From the NCBI GenBank assembly GCA_016630955.3, contig CM049990.2, positions 310,001 to 374,000 of the forward strand: a stretch of DNA of 64,000 bases, in the 5' to 3' direction. The position numbers and the translations under genes were made by a program. Positions 10,493-21,787 of this stretch are shown piece by piece (within the stretch, counting starts at the first letter, position 1; every line of letters starts with the position of its first letter). The notes below the pieces were generated by a model. The model was not told the origin of the DNA, did not search any database, and saw nothing but the letters and a program-made list of their open reading frames with translations. This DNA comes from Didymella arachidicola (Eukaryota > Ascomycota > Dothideomycetes > Pleosporales > Didymellaceae).

Positions 10493-13196
10493 CTATCTGC
10501 GACTCTGCTGCAGCGCCATCACAGCTTGTTCGAGCTGCCGTAATCTCGAATCCTTCTCGTCGTTCTCGCGGCGCAGTCTCTTGATCTCAGCGCGAAGGTC
10601 CTCGTCGGCACGATCGGAGAGCACCGAGTCAGAGATGCGTTTTCGCTTGAGCGCAGGCTCTTCGCTGTCGTGGTACTCGATGTTGCGGACATAGGGTGAC
10701 TCAGAGGCCTGCCGACTCTCGACGGTTGGTGAGCGCTCTATTGTGTCACGGCGGATCACCAGACCATGCATGTCCGCTGACATGCTTGTCCTACGGTGCA
10801 CGCGACGGATGTGCTCAGCGAGGTTCTCCTTTCGCGTGAAGCCGGCACCAGAGCTGCGTTTGCAATCTGTGAAGGGGCAGAAGAGTGACTTTTTAGTGCC
10901 GCCGTGCATCTTGTGTACTTCGCGCTCGTGGCGCAGGAGACCGCCGCTGTAAGTGAAGCCCTGCAGCTTTTCGCACCCCTTTACGAGACACTTGTAAGGC
11001 CGGTCATGCTTATCCATGTGCTTGCTGTGATATTGTGAGTTCTGTGACCTTGTAAGATATTATGGTTTAACTTACCTCCACTCGCATTTGCGGTCGAACG
11101 TGATACCTGAGCATTCCGAGTGCTTGCAGATCATCTTTGCTTCGCTGTTGCGCGGTGGCTCTTCGGCACGCTTATATGAATGGTTCTTCCGCAACGATCC
11201 GTCATGCTCGTCAGATGAGATATCATCAGAAAGTTGTCTTGCATGTGTACGAGGGCTAGACATCATGGTTCTTTGCTGCTCGATCACAGGTGAAGGTAGA
11301 CCGTTGCCTGCCATGCTGACCGGAGTGGGCATATCAGCGATTGAAGAGCCGGAGTGTGCACGTTCGTGCTTGAGATGGATCTGTGGTAGCTGTACTATTG
11401 ATCCAGGGTTCACTGGTGGCAAAGTATTTCCCATGGTGGAAAGGTAGAAGTTTTGGTGTTGATTATGTGGTGGGCCTGAGGCGTTGAATATATAATCTGG
11501 CCAGGCCGCGAAATCCGGTTGTGGCGGAGCAAAGACCTCACTGCCTGTTCCCGCAGTCCCGGTGACTCGGATGCTTGGAGTTTGTGGAGGGTTTATCAGA
11601 TGACGCGGACTTTGCGGTGGCAGTGGCGAAGAAGAGTACGGAAGCTGGTGGTGCCAAGAGGATTGTCCTAGATTGGAGCTAAGCGTAAAGGCCGTAACAC
11701 TGGTAGCGCCTGGGCTCTTGGGCAGATAATTATTATCGGGATATATGGGGTACTGCTGAGGGGCAGCCCGATAATTAATACCTTGCCAAACGTTAGCCAA
11801 CGATCGACTGCCTGGTTTCGAGCCATGCGCGTGGTCCGCACTTGAGTTGACTCAGAAGTAGACTAGTCCTTACCAGGAAATGGGGCTGTGCTGCCTGACC
11901 CAATCGGCGACGCGTTCGAGTTGGTAAGGCTTGGATGCCTAGATTCCAAATGGTACCAATCCGGCTGCCAGGTATCCGCGTTTCGTGCTGCTTCGAACTC
12001 ATTGCTCTCAGGCCCCACAGGCATGTTGTCGCCCGTTTGTTGTTGCACCTCAGGTTGCGGCTGTAAGCCAATCATCTCGAGGCCGAAGTTGAGGTCTGAC
12101 TAATTCAGCGACTGAAACGCCATCATGAAGTTGCGAACGCAACATGCGAAACTTACACTCAGACGACCCTGGTGCGGTCCATGGAACATCAACACGCTGA
12201 AGCATCCGGTTCACTGGGACGCGATCGTTGCCACTCTCGGGACCTGTGGGCGCATTGTGAGCACGATCGTAGAACATCCAGCAGACCTATCGGCCTTTGG
12301 TCAGCACATGTTCCATCTCGATAAAAATCAAGAATGAGCTTACACCCCATAACACAGCTAGAGAGGGCTTGATAGTCCACGGGAAGGATATGCTGAGCGG
12401 TCGCGCTTTCTCCGCCAACTCGTCAAGACAAGCCAGGAGCTGCCGCTGATTCTTGCCGTAGCCACCCATAGGGTGCAGGAGCTCATCACGCGCTTTGCGC
12501 ATCAATGTTTGCTCGAGCTTTGCCTGGAGCCATAGTAGCAAATGCTCAAGGTTCGCAACAAAGGTCTCGTCTATATTAAGCCCAATTCGTTGGCCCTGTT
12601 CTGCGAGGCAGTCGTCGCTGAACTGCGACCGACACTCTGATAGCGTCTGAAGGGCCGAAAACGTCGATAGCAGCAACCAGGTTATCTCATGCAAGGAACA
12701 GCGTTGGAGGATCGGCGAGTTTCCGTGTTTGAGAAATAGCTTGTTGTCACTTGCGATCGTCGTCAGGGCTGCTTCGGTGTTGCTGAGTTGGCTGTTCACA
12801 AAACTAAGCATACATGAAACCAAACGAAAGCTTTCTCTCAACGTACTGTTGCACCGCCTCGCCAGATTCGTTTGGGCACACGGAAGGAACCGCGACCGAC
12901 GTATGCAGCTTAAGCACTGGCCTAGATGACTTCTGGAAGACCTTGCGGCCTTTGCTAATGCGGTTGGTGATGCGCTGCGGCTGCTGTGCTTCGCGGGCTC
13001 CAAGTCGGGACAACCCTGAAGTCCGCCTCAATGCTGTTCGGTCGGCCTTGAGATGGCTGCCAAGCTGTGAATCATCGTCGAAGCCGCTTTGCACACGTGT
13101 CTTCACACGCCTCCGCAGCTGATTGACAAAGTGAAGCACTTTGAAAGCGAGAAGGAGCTGCGCAGCCTGCGCTTGCTTGCGCGTACAGTTCCCCAT
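10493..13196 (-). CDS. C2H2 zinc-finger protein with long N-terminal helical module (fused model)
   Basis: Six-exon model: 13196-12847, 12791-12346, 12243-12157, 12095-11874, 11811-11076, 11024-10493; 2373 nt, 790 aa. All junctions keep frame with GT-AG ends (for example GTACGT/ACAG, GTAAGT/TCAG, GTAAGG/CCAG). Residues 1-295 form a Leu/Arg-rich helical module with no identified family (MGNCTRKQAQAAQLLLAF; LHEITWLLLSTFSALQTL). A long Pro/Ser/Gln-rich linker follows, with dispersed phosphosite-like motifs. Three C2H2 fingers lie near the end: CKHSEC...CEWSKHMDKH (split by the last intron), CLVKGCEKL...LLRHEREVH and CPFTDCKRS...LAEHIRRVH. A basic patch (LKRKRI) and a coiled coil (RADEDLRAEIKRLRREN to the end) follow. 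It is probably a nuclear regulator. Alternative: a shorter gene starting at the ATG at 12189, spliced 12157 to 12099 (508 aa), also in frame. The zinc-finger half is certain; the fusion is not. Confidence 0.65.
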
Positions 13197-14822
13197 TGTG
13201 ACGTAGATGTTGGGCACCAAAGATGCGAAAGCGAGCGGACGAATACAGGCTGTCGCCCCTCGCGACTAAGGCCGTATCTATAAATCGTTGGCATCACTGG
13301 TGTTGCAAGGCTGCAAGTGCCTGGCATGAGCACAGCCGGTGACTGAGCTGCGAGATCCAGGGTGGCTTCTGTGCCACAAGAATCTGGTTGGTTGCCACAG
13401 ATGGCTCAGCCACTTCCACCCCACTAAATTCTCGAGCCTTGTTGCCTGGCATCACTCAACGCTACTTCACCACTCCTATCGACGTCGATGTCCGGCGAGG
13501 GACTTGATCATTCCTCCCAGGAGGTGAGGCGCAGTACCCGATACATTGCACGGCTCTCTGCCAGGCACATTCTGCATGATTGCAGACACTCTATGGCAGA
13601 CATACTCGATGCCAGCAACGCCGTCTCACCGCCATCACTCCAGGAATCGCTGCCTTGAAAAAGCCACACTTCCAAGCCTAGAACGCTTGTTTATGCAGTC
13701 GTACTCGGAAACGATCGTGGAAATCTGCGACCCCACAGAACATGATGAGCCGATTTTCACATGGATGCCTGGATTCCTGACAGCCTTGACGATCCGAAAC
13801 ACCCTCTGAGACACGTCTTGCAGTGACGTCTCGCAGCCCGTACAACTTCAGACTTGCACATGGATTCTCCGCTCCACGTTGCATAGCCGTTCTTAGCTCC
13901 ACTTTGATTAGCTGTTCTGTTTGTTTATAGAGTTCGCATTCGCATTGTCAGTGTTCGGCTTGCATTGACGAAGGCGAGTGCCAGCACCACCTGGACAAAA
14001 AATATCGGACACCTTTGGCCGCTGACCTCATCAAAAGTGTCCGACTTTTTTTGTCTAGGTGGTGCCAGGGTATCCATACCGATACAAACTGCAGGAACAT
14101 GGCCTGATCTCGCATTCAACAGAGACGACCAACTCACTTTGAACTCTGATGAATCTTTGGGCTAGCATACGTCATCGAAGACTGCTATCCTTCCATGGCC
14201 TACTCTAGAGGTCAACTTTCTTTCGCAATGTTGTCGCAACACACAGATGTGATGATTGTCGACTACGATTCTCGAATCACCAATAAAACCGTCTTTACGC
14301 CGCAAACATGAGAAGTACAGCATCTTGCGGGAGTTAAAATTATGGCCTGGGTTTCCATTGCGTTTTACGTGCCTCAACCACATTATGCGGCCTAAGGAGG
14401 CTTGTCTGCGGCAAGAAATGCTTGAGTCAGGTTTCGCCTTGCGATCAACTGCCCCAGCACCGAGCCAAACACATCAGGCGGCAAGAGTATCCCAAACGAG
14501 AGTGACATGCAATGCAAGCATGGGATGTGTCTAGCCAGAAATGTGAGGGCTCGCTACCATGGCTGTCAATGTCATTCATCTGGACATATAGCAGCGCACA
14601 TATCAAAGCTCCACTGTATGTATGCAACCTTGCAATTCCATACGCCTCATTCTCCAACTACAACCGTCTAAACATTCTATCGCATTTGGCACAGACTTCG
14701 CAAAATCAACTCCAAGCGCTATGCAACGAGACAGACAACACAACCCTCCCATCAAATAGTAAAGAAGCGGTAACGCCTAAGTATAGACCCTTAGTGCCAA
14801 CCATGCTCTCTCCATGAGTCTT
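13197..14822. other. Gene-free interval holding an 80-bp inverted-repeat element
   Basis: About 1.6 kb between the 5' end of the zinc-finger gene and the 3' end of the GFA-family gene. It carries the first copy of the inverted-repeat element described separately. Small ORFs at 13546-13809 and 14256-14534 show no recognisable motif and I do not call them. Confidence 0.5.
13985..14064. mobile_element. MITE-like 80-bp inverted-repeat element, copy 1
   Basis: The element begins CACCACCTGGAC and ends GTCTAGGTGGTG. The terminal inverted repeats are 28 bp, 25 of them matching, around a 24-bp centre (CTTTGGCCGCTGACCTC...). It is flanked directly by CCAG on both sides (13981-13984 and 14065-14068), as expected of a 4-bp target-site duplication. 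A second copy at 45756-45836 is identical except for one extra T in the right-arm T run. It has no coding capacity. The superfamily is not identified; the TIRs do not resemble those of the Fot1/pogo element at 60447-62581. Confidence 0.8.
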
Positions 14823-15356
14823 CTACTGCTTCCAAAAATGCGACATTCCTGGCATTTCAGGCAACCAGACCTGTCGCTGCGAGCAGTAAAACTCACCTCT
14901 TGGCTCGAACGCCGACGGCTCATCAAGCGATCCCCATGCAACCTGGCGGAAATGATCCTTCGCTTGCTCCTGTGCCCAGTCAACACTCATGCCGATAACA
15001 CGTCTTCCTCCGAATCATTCACCCACCTCGTAAGTACATATCGTACTCCCGCACTCGTTACAGAACTCCTTGTACGTAGATGACCCTGATACGTTGTCGG
15101 TCTTGTGCACCTGCACCTTCTCGCCTGTCATACGCAGACTCGTGAACGGCACCTTCACCGTGACGCCAAATGCGCTGCCGAATATCTTCTTGCAGTCTGT
15201 GCAATGGCATACTGTGGCCCGCGCTTCTTCTTTGCTGCTTAGTCGGATTGTGTAAGACAGTCTCTTGCAATAACAGCCACCTGTGAAGAGAAGCAGCTCT
15301 GTGGGTGTGAGCTGCGGTGTTGAAGAGCGAGGGTCCCGTGGGTTGATATATGTCAT
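14823..15356 (-). CDS. GFA/CENP-V-family protein (glutathione-dependent formaldehyde-activating enzyme-like)
   Basis: Two exons, 15356-15027 and 14969-14823; 158 aa. The intron (GTGGGT...CACAG, 57 nt) joins ICTYE to EQAKDHFRQ in frame. The Mss4-like zinc fold of the GFA family (DUF636) is clear: GGCYCKRLSYTI at about 26-37, VCHCTDCKKIFGSAFGV at about 49-65, FCNECGSTICTYE at about 98-110, and a C-terminal GEFYCSQRQVWLPEMPGM. The Cys pairs are zinc ligands in this family. Many members are uncharacterised, so catalytic activity on the glutathione-formaldehyde adduct should not be assumed. The protein is probably cytosolic. The stop lies at 14823-14825. Confidence 0.85.
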
Positions 15357-16645
15357 CTTGGTCCTCTGTATAAAGTGTTACGGAATGAAGTTCGAGAGGT
15401 TGGAGGGCGGGATGAGTTCGAGCACCAGGGCTGTTCGTTGTCCTTATTCAGATCGTGGTATGCGCTATTAGGAAATGATCGTCCGGAAAGTAGCAACAGT
15501 GAACGAGGCTCAAGTGATCGACAAACGGTGCGGGAAGTGGCTCAGTTGAGAAAACGGCGATGTAGGGCAATGAGCGGTCTGACAACGACTGACCGTAGGC
15601 TTGATCGCGATCTAGCTCGATGCGAGTCGCAAGAATCGACGATGGAGAGGGTGCAGGGATGAGTGCGAGTAGAAAAGGAACATGGCGCTTTCAAGATTAC
15701 CATAGCTAGGCGCAAAGAATCGCATTTTGTGTCGCATTTGCATGACAGCTGGGGCAGCGAAGCGTCAACGAATCAGACTGCGTCCGTGGCCGTCTATCAA
15801 CGGATATTCTTCGTTCGGCGAATCCGCCCGGGGAGCAGAGCAATGTGGAGCAAAGTGCTTACTGGCACCTATGACAATAGTGCAACATTGGAGGGCCTGC
15901 TGGCAGGTTTTCACGACAAGAGCTGTACTTGGTTGGGCATGAGGGATCCGCTTCGTTGACGGAAAGTGTACCGAGGAATGTTTGATTGGTAAACGAGGCA
16001 GCGAGTTTCCGCGGGAAGCTGACGGTGATGCCAAATTTTAAAAGACGAGCACGTGTACAATAGACGGTAGCCGAACACGGTGGGGGTGTATTTACTGTCT
16101 ATGATGTTTTGGTGATGCTTTGAAAGATCTCTGCTTATGCGGCGGGGCCTGTGAGGAGATCGTGGCGCACCAGGTCGATACGGCATACTTTTCGTTCTAC
16201 CGAAGAGATCAAGACAAATTGCAAAGGTCTGCGGGCAAAGAGGCAATATGTACCGCATAGCGCGTGACGGGCACTTTTCAGATAACCAGATAACCTAACA
16301 TAATGCGATTGCTCTACTATCCAAGCATGTTCAAGAACGAGTCCTGAAACAATGTAATAGGTGCAGAACGTTAGTGCAAGGCTGTCCTCGGTTCTCTTGT
16401 GTATACTGTACAGCGAGCTGCCTCTGGGATCCATCTTCGAGGATGAACGCTTCCCTGAAGCGCTTGGATAGTGGGCTGCAATTAAGGTCAATTAAAAGAG
16501 GAGACTAATTCTTTGCGCTATAGAGAAGCTTTACCGTCCATTTTTAACAGTCAATATGTTACAGCATCAGGCTCCTCTAGTCGAGAACGCTGATCATGCA
16601 TCGTGCAATGTTCATCTTCCACACTCGCCCGTAGTTTCGAGTCGT
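15357..16645. other. Gene-free interval
   Basis: About 1.3 kb between the 5' end of the GFA-family gene and the 3' end of PHB1. Short ORFs on both strands (for example 15663-15959 and 16135-16491) lack recognisable motifs. No repeat or RNA gene seen. Confidence 0.5.
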
Positions 16646-17539
16646 CTATCCCCTCAGACCAAGCAGGAAGCTGCCGCCGGATTTTCCACCATCAGACCCT
16701 CCGGCGCCACCGGGCAGGTACGAGACATTGGGATTCCTGGCCAGCATCTGCGCAATATCCTTCTGTGTCTCGATTCTTCGGATCATGATCAGACCGTCAC
16801 CACTCTTTGCCACGGCCTTGGAGATTGTGTCGGCAGCCTCGGCTTCGCCCTCGGCGCGAATAACGTTGGCCTGCCTCTCCTGCTCGGCCTTCTCGACGAC
16901 GAAACGCGCGCGCTCGGCCTCCTGCTGGGCGATCTGCTTCTCCTCGACGGCCTTGGTGAACTCCTTGCCGAAGGTCATGTGTGTAATCGAGACGTCTTCA
17001 AGGGCAATGTTGAACTCGTTGGCACGCTTCAGCAGGTCGGTGCGGATCTTGTTTGAGACAGCCTCACGCTGGGTGATGAGCTCGGCGGCGTCGAATTGCG
17101 CAACGATGGCCTTCAGGACTTCGTTGCCAATGGAGGGCAGAACACGTTCGTCGTAGTCGAGACCGAGGTTCTAGAGTATGTCAGCTTAGTCTCACTTGTC
17201 TGTGTTGTCAAGACGCACCTGGTAGATCTTAGGCAGCTGCTTGACCTCTGGACGGTGCAGCACCCTCAGAGTGAGGGTGACCATCTGCAAGTCCTTGGAT
17301 CCGGTGGTGGTGCTGATATTCCTCGGCCGTGTGCGGACATCGAAGACGATGGCGCGCTGCAGCCAGGGGACCAGGAAATGAGTACCCTCGTTAACAACCT
17401 GCTCCTTCACTCCAGACAGACGGTCGAAGATGACGGCGCGTGTGCCACCCTTGACATCATAGATGGAAGACTGTGCAATAGAGAAGGCCATTGCGCCGGG
17501 GATAACCCAGCGGAATATCGAGCTCGGGAGGGCGGCCAT
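16646..17539 (-). CDS. PHB1: Prohibitin-1
   Basis: Two exons, 17539-17219 and 17170-16646; 281 aa. The intron (GTGCGT...CTCTAG, 48 nt) joins LPKIYQ to NLGLDYDERVLP in phase 0. The ATG at 17539 gives MAALPSSIFRWVIPGAMAFSI, the short hydrophobic N-terminal anchor of PHB1. The PHB domain follows (GGTRAVIFDRLSGVKE at about 31-46, DVRTRPRNISTTTGSKDLQ near 74-92), then the C-terminal coiled coil (GKEFTKAVEEKQIAQQEAERAR). Prohibitins PHB1 and PHB2 form ring complexes in the inner mitochondrial membrane that chaperone respiratory subunits and regulate m-AAA proteases. The length equals the family's usual ~280 aa. The C-terminus is slightly extended and Gly/Ser-rich (GGAGGSDGGKSGGSF). Identification is secure. 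Confidence 0.95.
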
Positions 17540-17852
17540 GGCGATGTGTGTGTGCGTATGGGTCGGTCGTATTGTGCGCGGCGGCGACAGCGTCGATGTT
17601 CGCGGAGGAAAGTGAGGAGCTGTCATAGAGCACGGACTTAGCATCCCATTGGCCGCCGCCCGCCCGCTTAGGTACGACCATCATCACCAGCCATCAAGAT
17701 ATGCTTGCATTTCACTTGAGTTGCTTATGTGGTTTCAATGCTCCGCTAAAGTATGAACATGTGTGATCGAGAGTAATGATCAAATAGAAGATATAGAGCG
17801 GCGCCAGACAACGTATGCGAGTGCTGTTGGCGGGCATAGCTCTCTTGACAGC
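17540..17852. other. Short intergenic region upstream of PHB1
   Basis: 313 bases between the PHB1 start and the stop of the eIF4E-family gene on the same strand. It must contain the PHB1 promoter and the upstream 3'UTR. No further feature seen. Confidence 0.5.
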
Positions 17853-18940
17853 CTATGCCTTGGTCTCCTGCGCGATGAATCCCTTGTGCTCGTTATGCGC
17901 CTTGTACCAGTAGCTATCCTCCTTCTTGGGCTGAAGCTCAGGGGAAAGCTTCTCGAGGATGACCTTCAGGAGCTTCTCACGCCCAGCCTCGTTGTCCGCA
18001 TCACGGTTCCAGACGGCAATCTGCACTGCGTTCCAGCGGACAGAGTAGGAGAGACCACAGATATCGTCGTTGAATGCTGCTATATGTTAGCAAACCTCAG
18101 CCTGCACCCCAAGAGTCACTTACAGGCACGCTTTGTCTCGACAGCACCCTGTAGGACGTCACCGACAGCGAGCAAGCAGAGCTCGTGCCAGAACTGCGGA
18201 GCGACATCCTTGCTGACCTTGAAGTACCAAGCACCTCCCCGTTCGTTGCGCGGGTCTTCCCATACTGGCCTGATGCCCATGTGGAACAGATGGATCGAGT
18301 CCCGCAGCTTCAGGTTCTCGACCGGGATGTTGTTGAAGTGCTGATAAAACTCTTTGATGCTGATGATCTGCTCGCCGAGCGGCTTCGGTCGGGAAGCATA
18401 GTCTTCCGACTGCGTCGTCTTGTCCTTGGGGCCGCTCTGCTGCCCTTTCTCGGCCCAGAACATCCAACGGAAGCGGAACTCAGGCACACGAACGGACTTG
18501 AAGATCGAGTTCAGCATAGCAGAGCCGCGCGCGGGCGATGCTGTAGCGGACTGCTCTGAGGCTGACGCCGGAGGCAAGTTGGAGGTGCTGAGCACCGGAA
18601 AGCGGCCAGCCATATCGGGAGTGGGAATCGGTGTCTGTACGTTGACAGCGATCGAATAGAGCTTCTTGACGTTGGCACGAGCCGCGAAGATTCGTCTGCA
18701 GTTGGCAACAGCGAGGTCGTTCTTGATGTCGCAGGTAGTGTTGGCAGATCGAGTACGACACTGAGTAGCTGCGATTTACCTAGAAGCAGAAGATCTGAGA
18801 AGATCGATGACGTGCCGTATGCCCTTGGTTTCGACTTTGGCCTTAGGTGTGGTGGATGTGCTGGAAAGAGGCTTGTCAACGTTAGCATTCTGGCCAGCAG
18901 AAGCTCTGAGCATGCCGATGAGACGAGCAGCGTCAGCCAT
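17853..18940 (-). CDS. eIF4E-family cap-binding protein (class II/4EHP-like)
   Basis: Three exons, 18940-18780, 18695-18124, 18076-17853; 318 aa. The introns (GTAAAT...TGCAG and GTAAGT...AGCAG) join SSAS to RRIFAAR and ETKRA to SFNDDICG in frame. The N-terminal ~125 residues are a long Ser/Thr/Pro-rich extension absent from standard eIF4E. The eIF4E fold follows: RFRWMFWAEKG (about 128-138), IKEFYQHFNNIP, LHLFHMGIRPVWEDPRNERGG with the cap-stacking Trp near 199, and VRWNAVQIAVWNRDA. The spacing and MFW in place of the canonical WALWFF segment point to the class II (4EHP) branch, whose members can repress cap-dependent translation. Assignment to that branch is my inference; eIF4E family membership is firm. 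eIF4B lies 11 kb away with no evident linkage. Confidence 0.85.
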
Positions 18941-20170
18941 GGTGAGAGGATCAAGAGCGAATATTGACGAATGTGGAATCAGAAGGTGAAGTAGCAAGAA
19001 GGGCGGAGTGTGTGGATGGAGAGAAAGCGCAAAATAAGAAGATGGTAATACTGTCGCCCCAGCCTCCTAGTCTTTCTGTTGTCGACAATAGCCGCGATCA
19101 CAATAGCACTCACTGCTATTGTTCGCAACATGGCTGGGAGGCTGGGTGTGACGGTGGTGAAGGTGAATACTAGCCAGCGGCAGGAACGGTGAAGAGCGCC
19201 TGTGCCAGTCCCACAGGTTCGCGCTGACCCACTCTGCTCGAAGACAGCTTATTTCCCACTCCCAGATCATTTGGAATATCTGCACATTGATCTATCCTAG
19301 TTGAAGACCGCGTTGGACGTGAATGCCAAGCTTTGATATCAGTCGTTGGTGCAAAAGGCCAGGTGGGCAAGCTCAGCAAGCTATACCTCCTCTTGATCGA
19401 CGGTGTGACTAAAAGCTCCACCTAAAAGGACTACTGGAGGGCAAAACGACGGAGTGACAGACTGTTGTGAAGCAAATCATACGTACCGAATCGAAGATGT
19501 ATCCTGCAGTCGACGTCAATCACGAGCGCGTCTCGTTACCCCGCCGAAGGTCTTAAGTAGCACAGCGAAGAGCACCTGGACACTGGAGAAATGGGATATC
19601 GAAAGATGGCAGCACGTCAATGGGGAGGTGAGGTGCAGCGAGACTTGGCCAGCTGCTCTCCTATTAAAGGCAAATGTGATTGAACAAGTCAGCACCAGGT
19701 ATTAGCTGCAGCCGCCCGTTCTGGCGTTTCAGCGCTCCGTTTCACGACCCCTGCTTGACACTAACAAGAGGACACGCCTTGAGGCCCGCAGAATGGCGCA
19801 GGCCAACCGCTAACCATGGCGTCACCCCTGGCGGGGCCCATGACGGCTGCGGGCCGCCCATTGGGCCTGTCAGCCTCCTTGGAGCCATCTTGGATTACCA
19901 TTCGCGAAAATTGAAGATGTTGGCTGCGACTTATGAGCGCTGCTGGCTGTGCGCTGGGACGGCTTTGCGCATGTGACGTCGCGGGTTGCATTCGAATCCT
20001 GGTTCAGTAGGTACCTGAGACCCCCGCGGCGTAACTCGCCCGCTTCCCCCAAATTTGATAAGTCCTCGACCTTGACACCACCAAAGCCCGAGACACTTCA
20101 GGAACGATCACCCCAGCAGCACCACAGCGCTGCCCATAAACGGTCCGCCAAACTCACCGCTGCTGCTACA
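18941..20170. other. Intergenic region, divergent promoters
   Basis: About 1.2 kb between the starts of the divergent eIF4E-family and NOPCHAP1-like genes. The frame of the latter is open upstream of its ATG, but that stretch (from 19949) looks non-coding. No RNA gene or repeat seen. Confidence 0.5.
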
Positions 20171-20886
20171 ATGACATCCCCTGCTGCTCCGCTCGCTCAC
20201 CGGCGCAAACGTTCAAGGCTCTCCACCGAGAAAAGTTCTGAGCCTCCAATTTCCAGCAAGCCAGACTCGACCGTCGAGGCTTCGGGCCCGCCTGCAGAGC
20301 CCACTGACGCTAACGATCTAAACTCTGGCGACGAGAGCAGCGAGCTGTCCGAGTCGAGTGAAGAGCCCAGCGACCTAAGCTCCAGCGAGGATGAAGACGA
20401 GGAGCGTACCAAAATGGACGCCGCAGCTCCAACAGAGCCAGAGGTTGTGAACCTGAGGGCAAACAGGGGGCAGAAGCCTACATACAAACTTGACGAAGAT
20501 CTCGGGCCGGACATCAGGACTTTCCTCAAGGATTTCCTGCCTCAGCTCAAGGCTGCGAACGAAGAGCTCGAGGCAGAGCGGAAGCAGGGCACCCTCAAGA
20601 AGCGCGAGATCGACGCTGTGGAGGGAGAGGACAATGAACAGTACATTGAGATGGTAAGCTTTGTCATACGCCGAGCGATTACGAAACTAATGTCCAGCAG
20701 AATCTCGGCCTCGGCGTTCTTAAGATGAAAGATGGCGAGAACAGCTCAACAAGCGACAGCGATTCTGAGATGGACGATGACGAAGACAAGACAAAGGAGA
20801 AGGACGTGCTGAGAAAGCTCATGGGCCAAGAAAAGAAGAAAGACGCTGCCGCTATCCAGGAGGTCAGCGACAAGCAGGATTCATGA
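20171..20886 (+). CDS. NOPCHAP1-like protein (DUF4598)
   Basis: Two exons, 20171-20653 and 20701-20886; 222 aa. The intron (GTAAGC...CAGCAG) joins YIEM to NLGLGVLKMKD; a tandem CAGCAG acceptor could add one Gln. The N-terminus is basic (HRRKRSR), then Ser/Glu/Asp-rich acidic (GDESSELSESSEEPSDLSSSEDEDEE at about 54-80 as a whole). The conserved DUF4598 core carries LRANRGQKP, LGPDIRTFLKDFLPQL and EQYIEMNLGLGVL. The C-terminus is acidic then Lys-rich. In animals NOPCHAP1 is a nucleolar chaperone that helps NOP58 and the R2TP pathway in box C/D snoRNP assembly; a similar nuclear role is likely here, by family inference. The 3' end is only 66 bases from the convergent DUF1264 gene. Confidence 0.8.
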
Positions 20887-20952
20887 GGCCGTCAATTGTC
20901 ATCATTCGTCAACTACAGAGGCAGCATCGCTCCTCGAAGGGATACAGTTCCA

Positions 20953-21787
20953 CTACGACTCCTCGCCGCTATGCCCAAGGCCGCCCTTCGCCCAGGTAGC
21001 GTCCGCATTTCGGTGAATCGCCGGGACCTGGATGTACTCGCGCACCTTCTTCTTACGCTTGGAGTCAGTTCCAAACCGCTTATCACGATCTTGCATAACT
21101 CTTTCGAAGTTCGGCATCTGATCAGCTGATGTGTAACTGGTCATGAGCTGCGGTGGGCCTAGGGGCAGCTTGTCACCTCTATCAGTCTGCCAGAGATGGT
21201 AGATTTTGCCGTAGAGATGGACCACTTCTTCCATCTCCTTGTTCTCGGCGAGCTCCCATGCAGCCTCTGGAATGGCATTGGGCTTTGGCATGATCAACAT
21301 CCCGGATTTGACCTCAAATACGTGCGAGTGCCACAGCTTCTGCTCCTCTTCATCCAGCGATTCATACAGATGTGGCTTTATCATGTACTCTGATCGACTT
21401 TTCAGCAAGAAATCTTAGAGAGGAGGGGGGGGGGCGGTCGACGACTTACCAATACCAATGATTCGTGCCGGCTGTACAGGCGAGTCGTATAAGATGCACT
21501 GTCTTACATCCTCATTGAGATGTGCACAGTAGTGATTGGTCTCGACAGCGTCACGCTTGGGGTCGTGTGAGTATGCGTGAAAGGCATTGAGATGCGCGCA
21601 GATCCTTTGCACAGGCTCGAAATTCTACTTAACTTAGCAGCGAACAGACAGTAGCAGCAGCGCATGACTATACCTGAACTATGGCGGCGCCGGTCTCTAA
21701 GGTCTTGTTCATCAAGCGCTCCGGCTCGCCGGCCGTCTTGTTGGTGACTGGCAGGGAGTCCATGTTGTGGCAAGCTTCATGAGACAT
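20953..21787 (-). CDS. DUF1264 (oil body-associated protein-like)
   Basis: Three exons, 21787-21674, 21624-21450, 21389-20953; 241 aa. The introns join AAIVQ to NFEPVQRICAHLNAFH and ARIIGI to EYMIKPHLYESL in frame; the second intron contains a C-run visible as G-rich DNA near 21423. Conserved DUF1264 features: HLNAFHAYSHDPKR, ETNHYCAHLNEDVRQCILYD, EEEQKLWHSHVFEVKSGML and MEEVVHLYGKIYHLWQTDRGDKLPLGPPQLM. Plant members associate with oil bodies; fungal members are common and largely uncharacterised. No signal peptide or membrane helix is seen. The model is well supported by the splice signals and the continuous family match. Confidence 0.85.

Noticed and set aside
13985..14064. Idea that the 80-bp element is a non-autonomous derivative of the Fot1/pogo element at 60447
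   Set aside because: Terminal sequences differ (CACCACCTGG versus GCGTGTTCGG) and target duplications differ (4-bp CCAR versus TA).
19960..20020. TTCGAATCC resembling a tRNA T-loop
   Set aside because: The adjacent five-base stems are not complementary.
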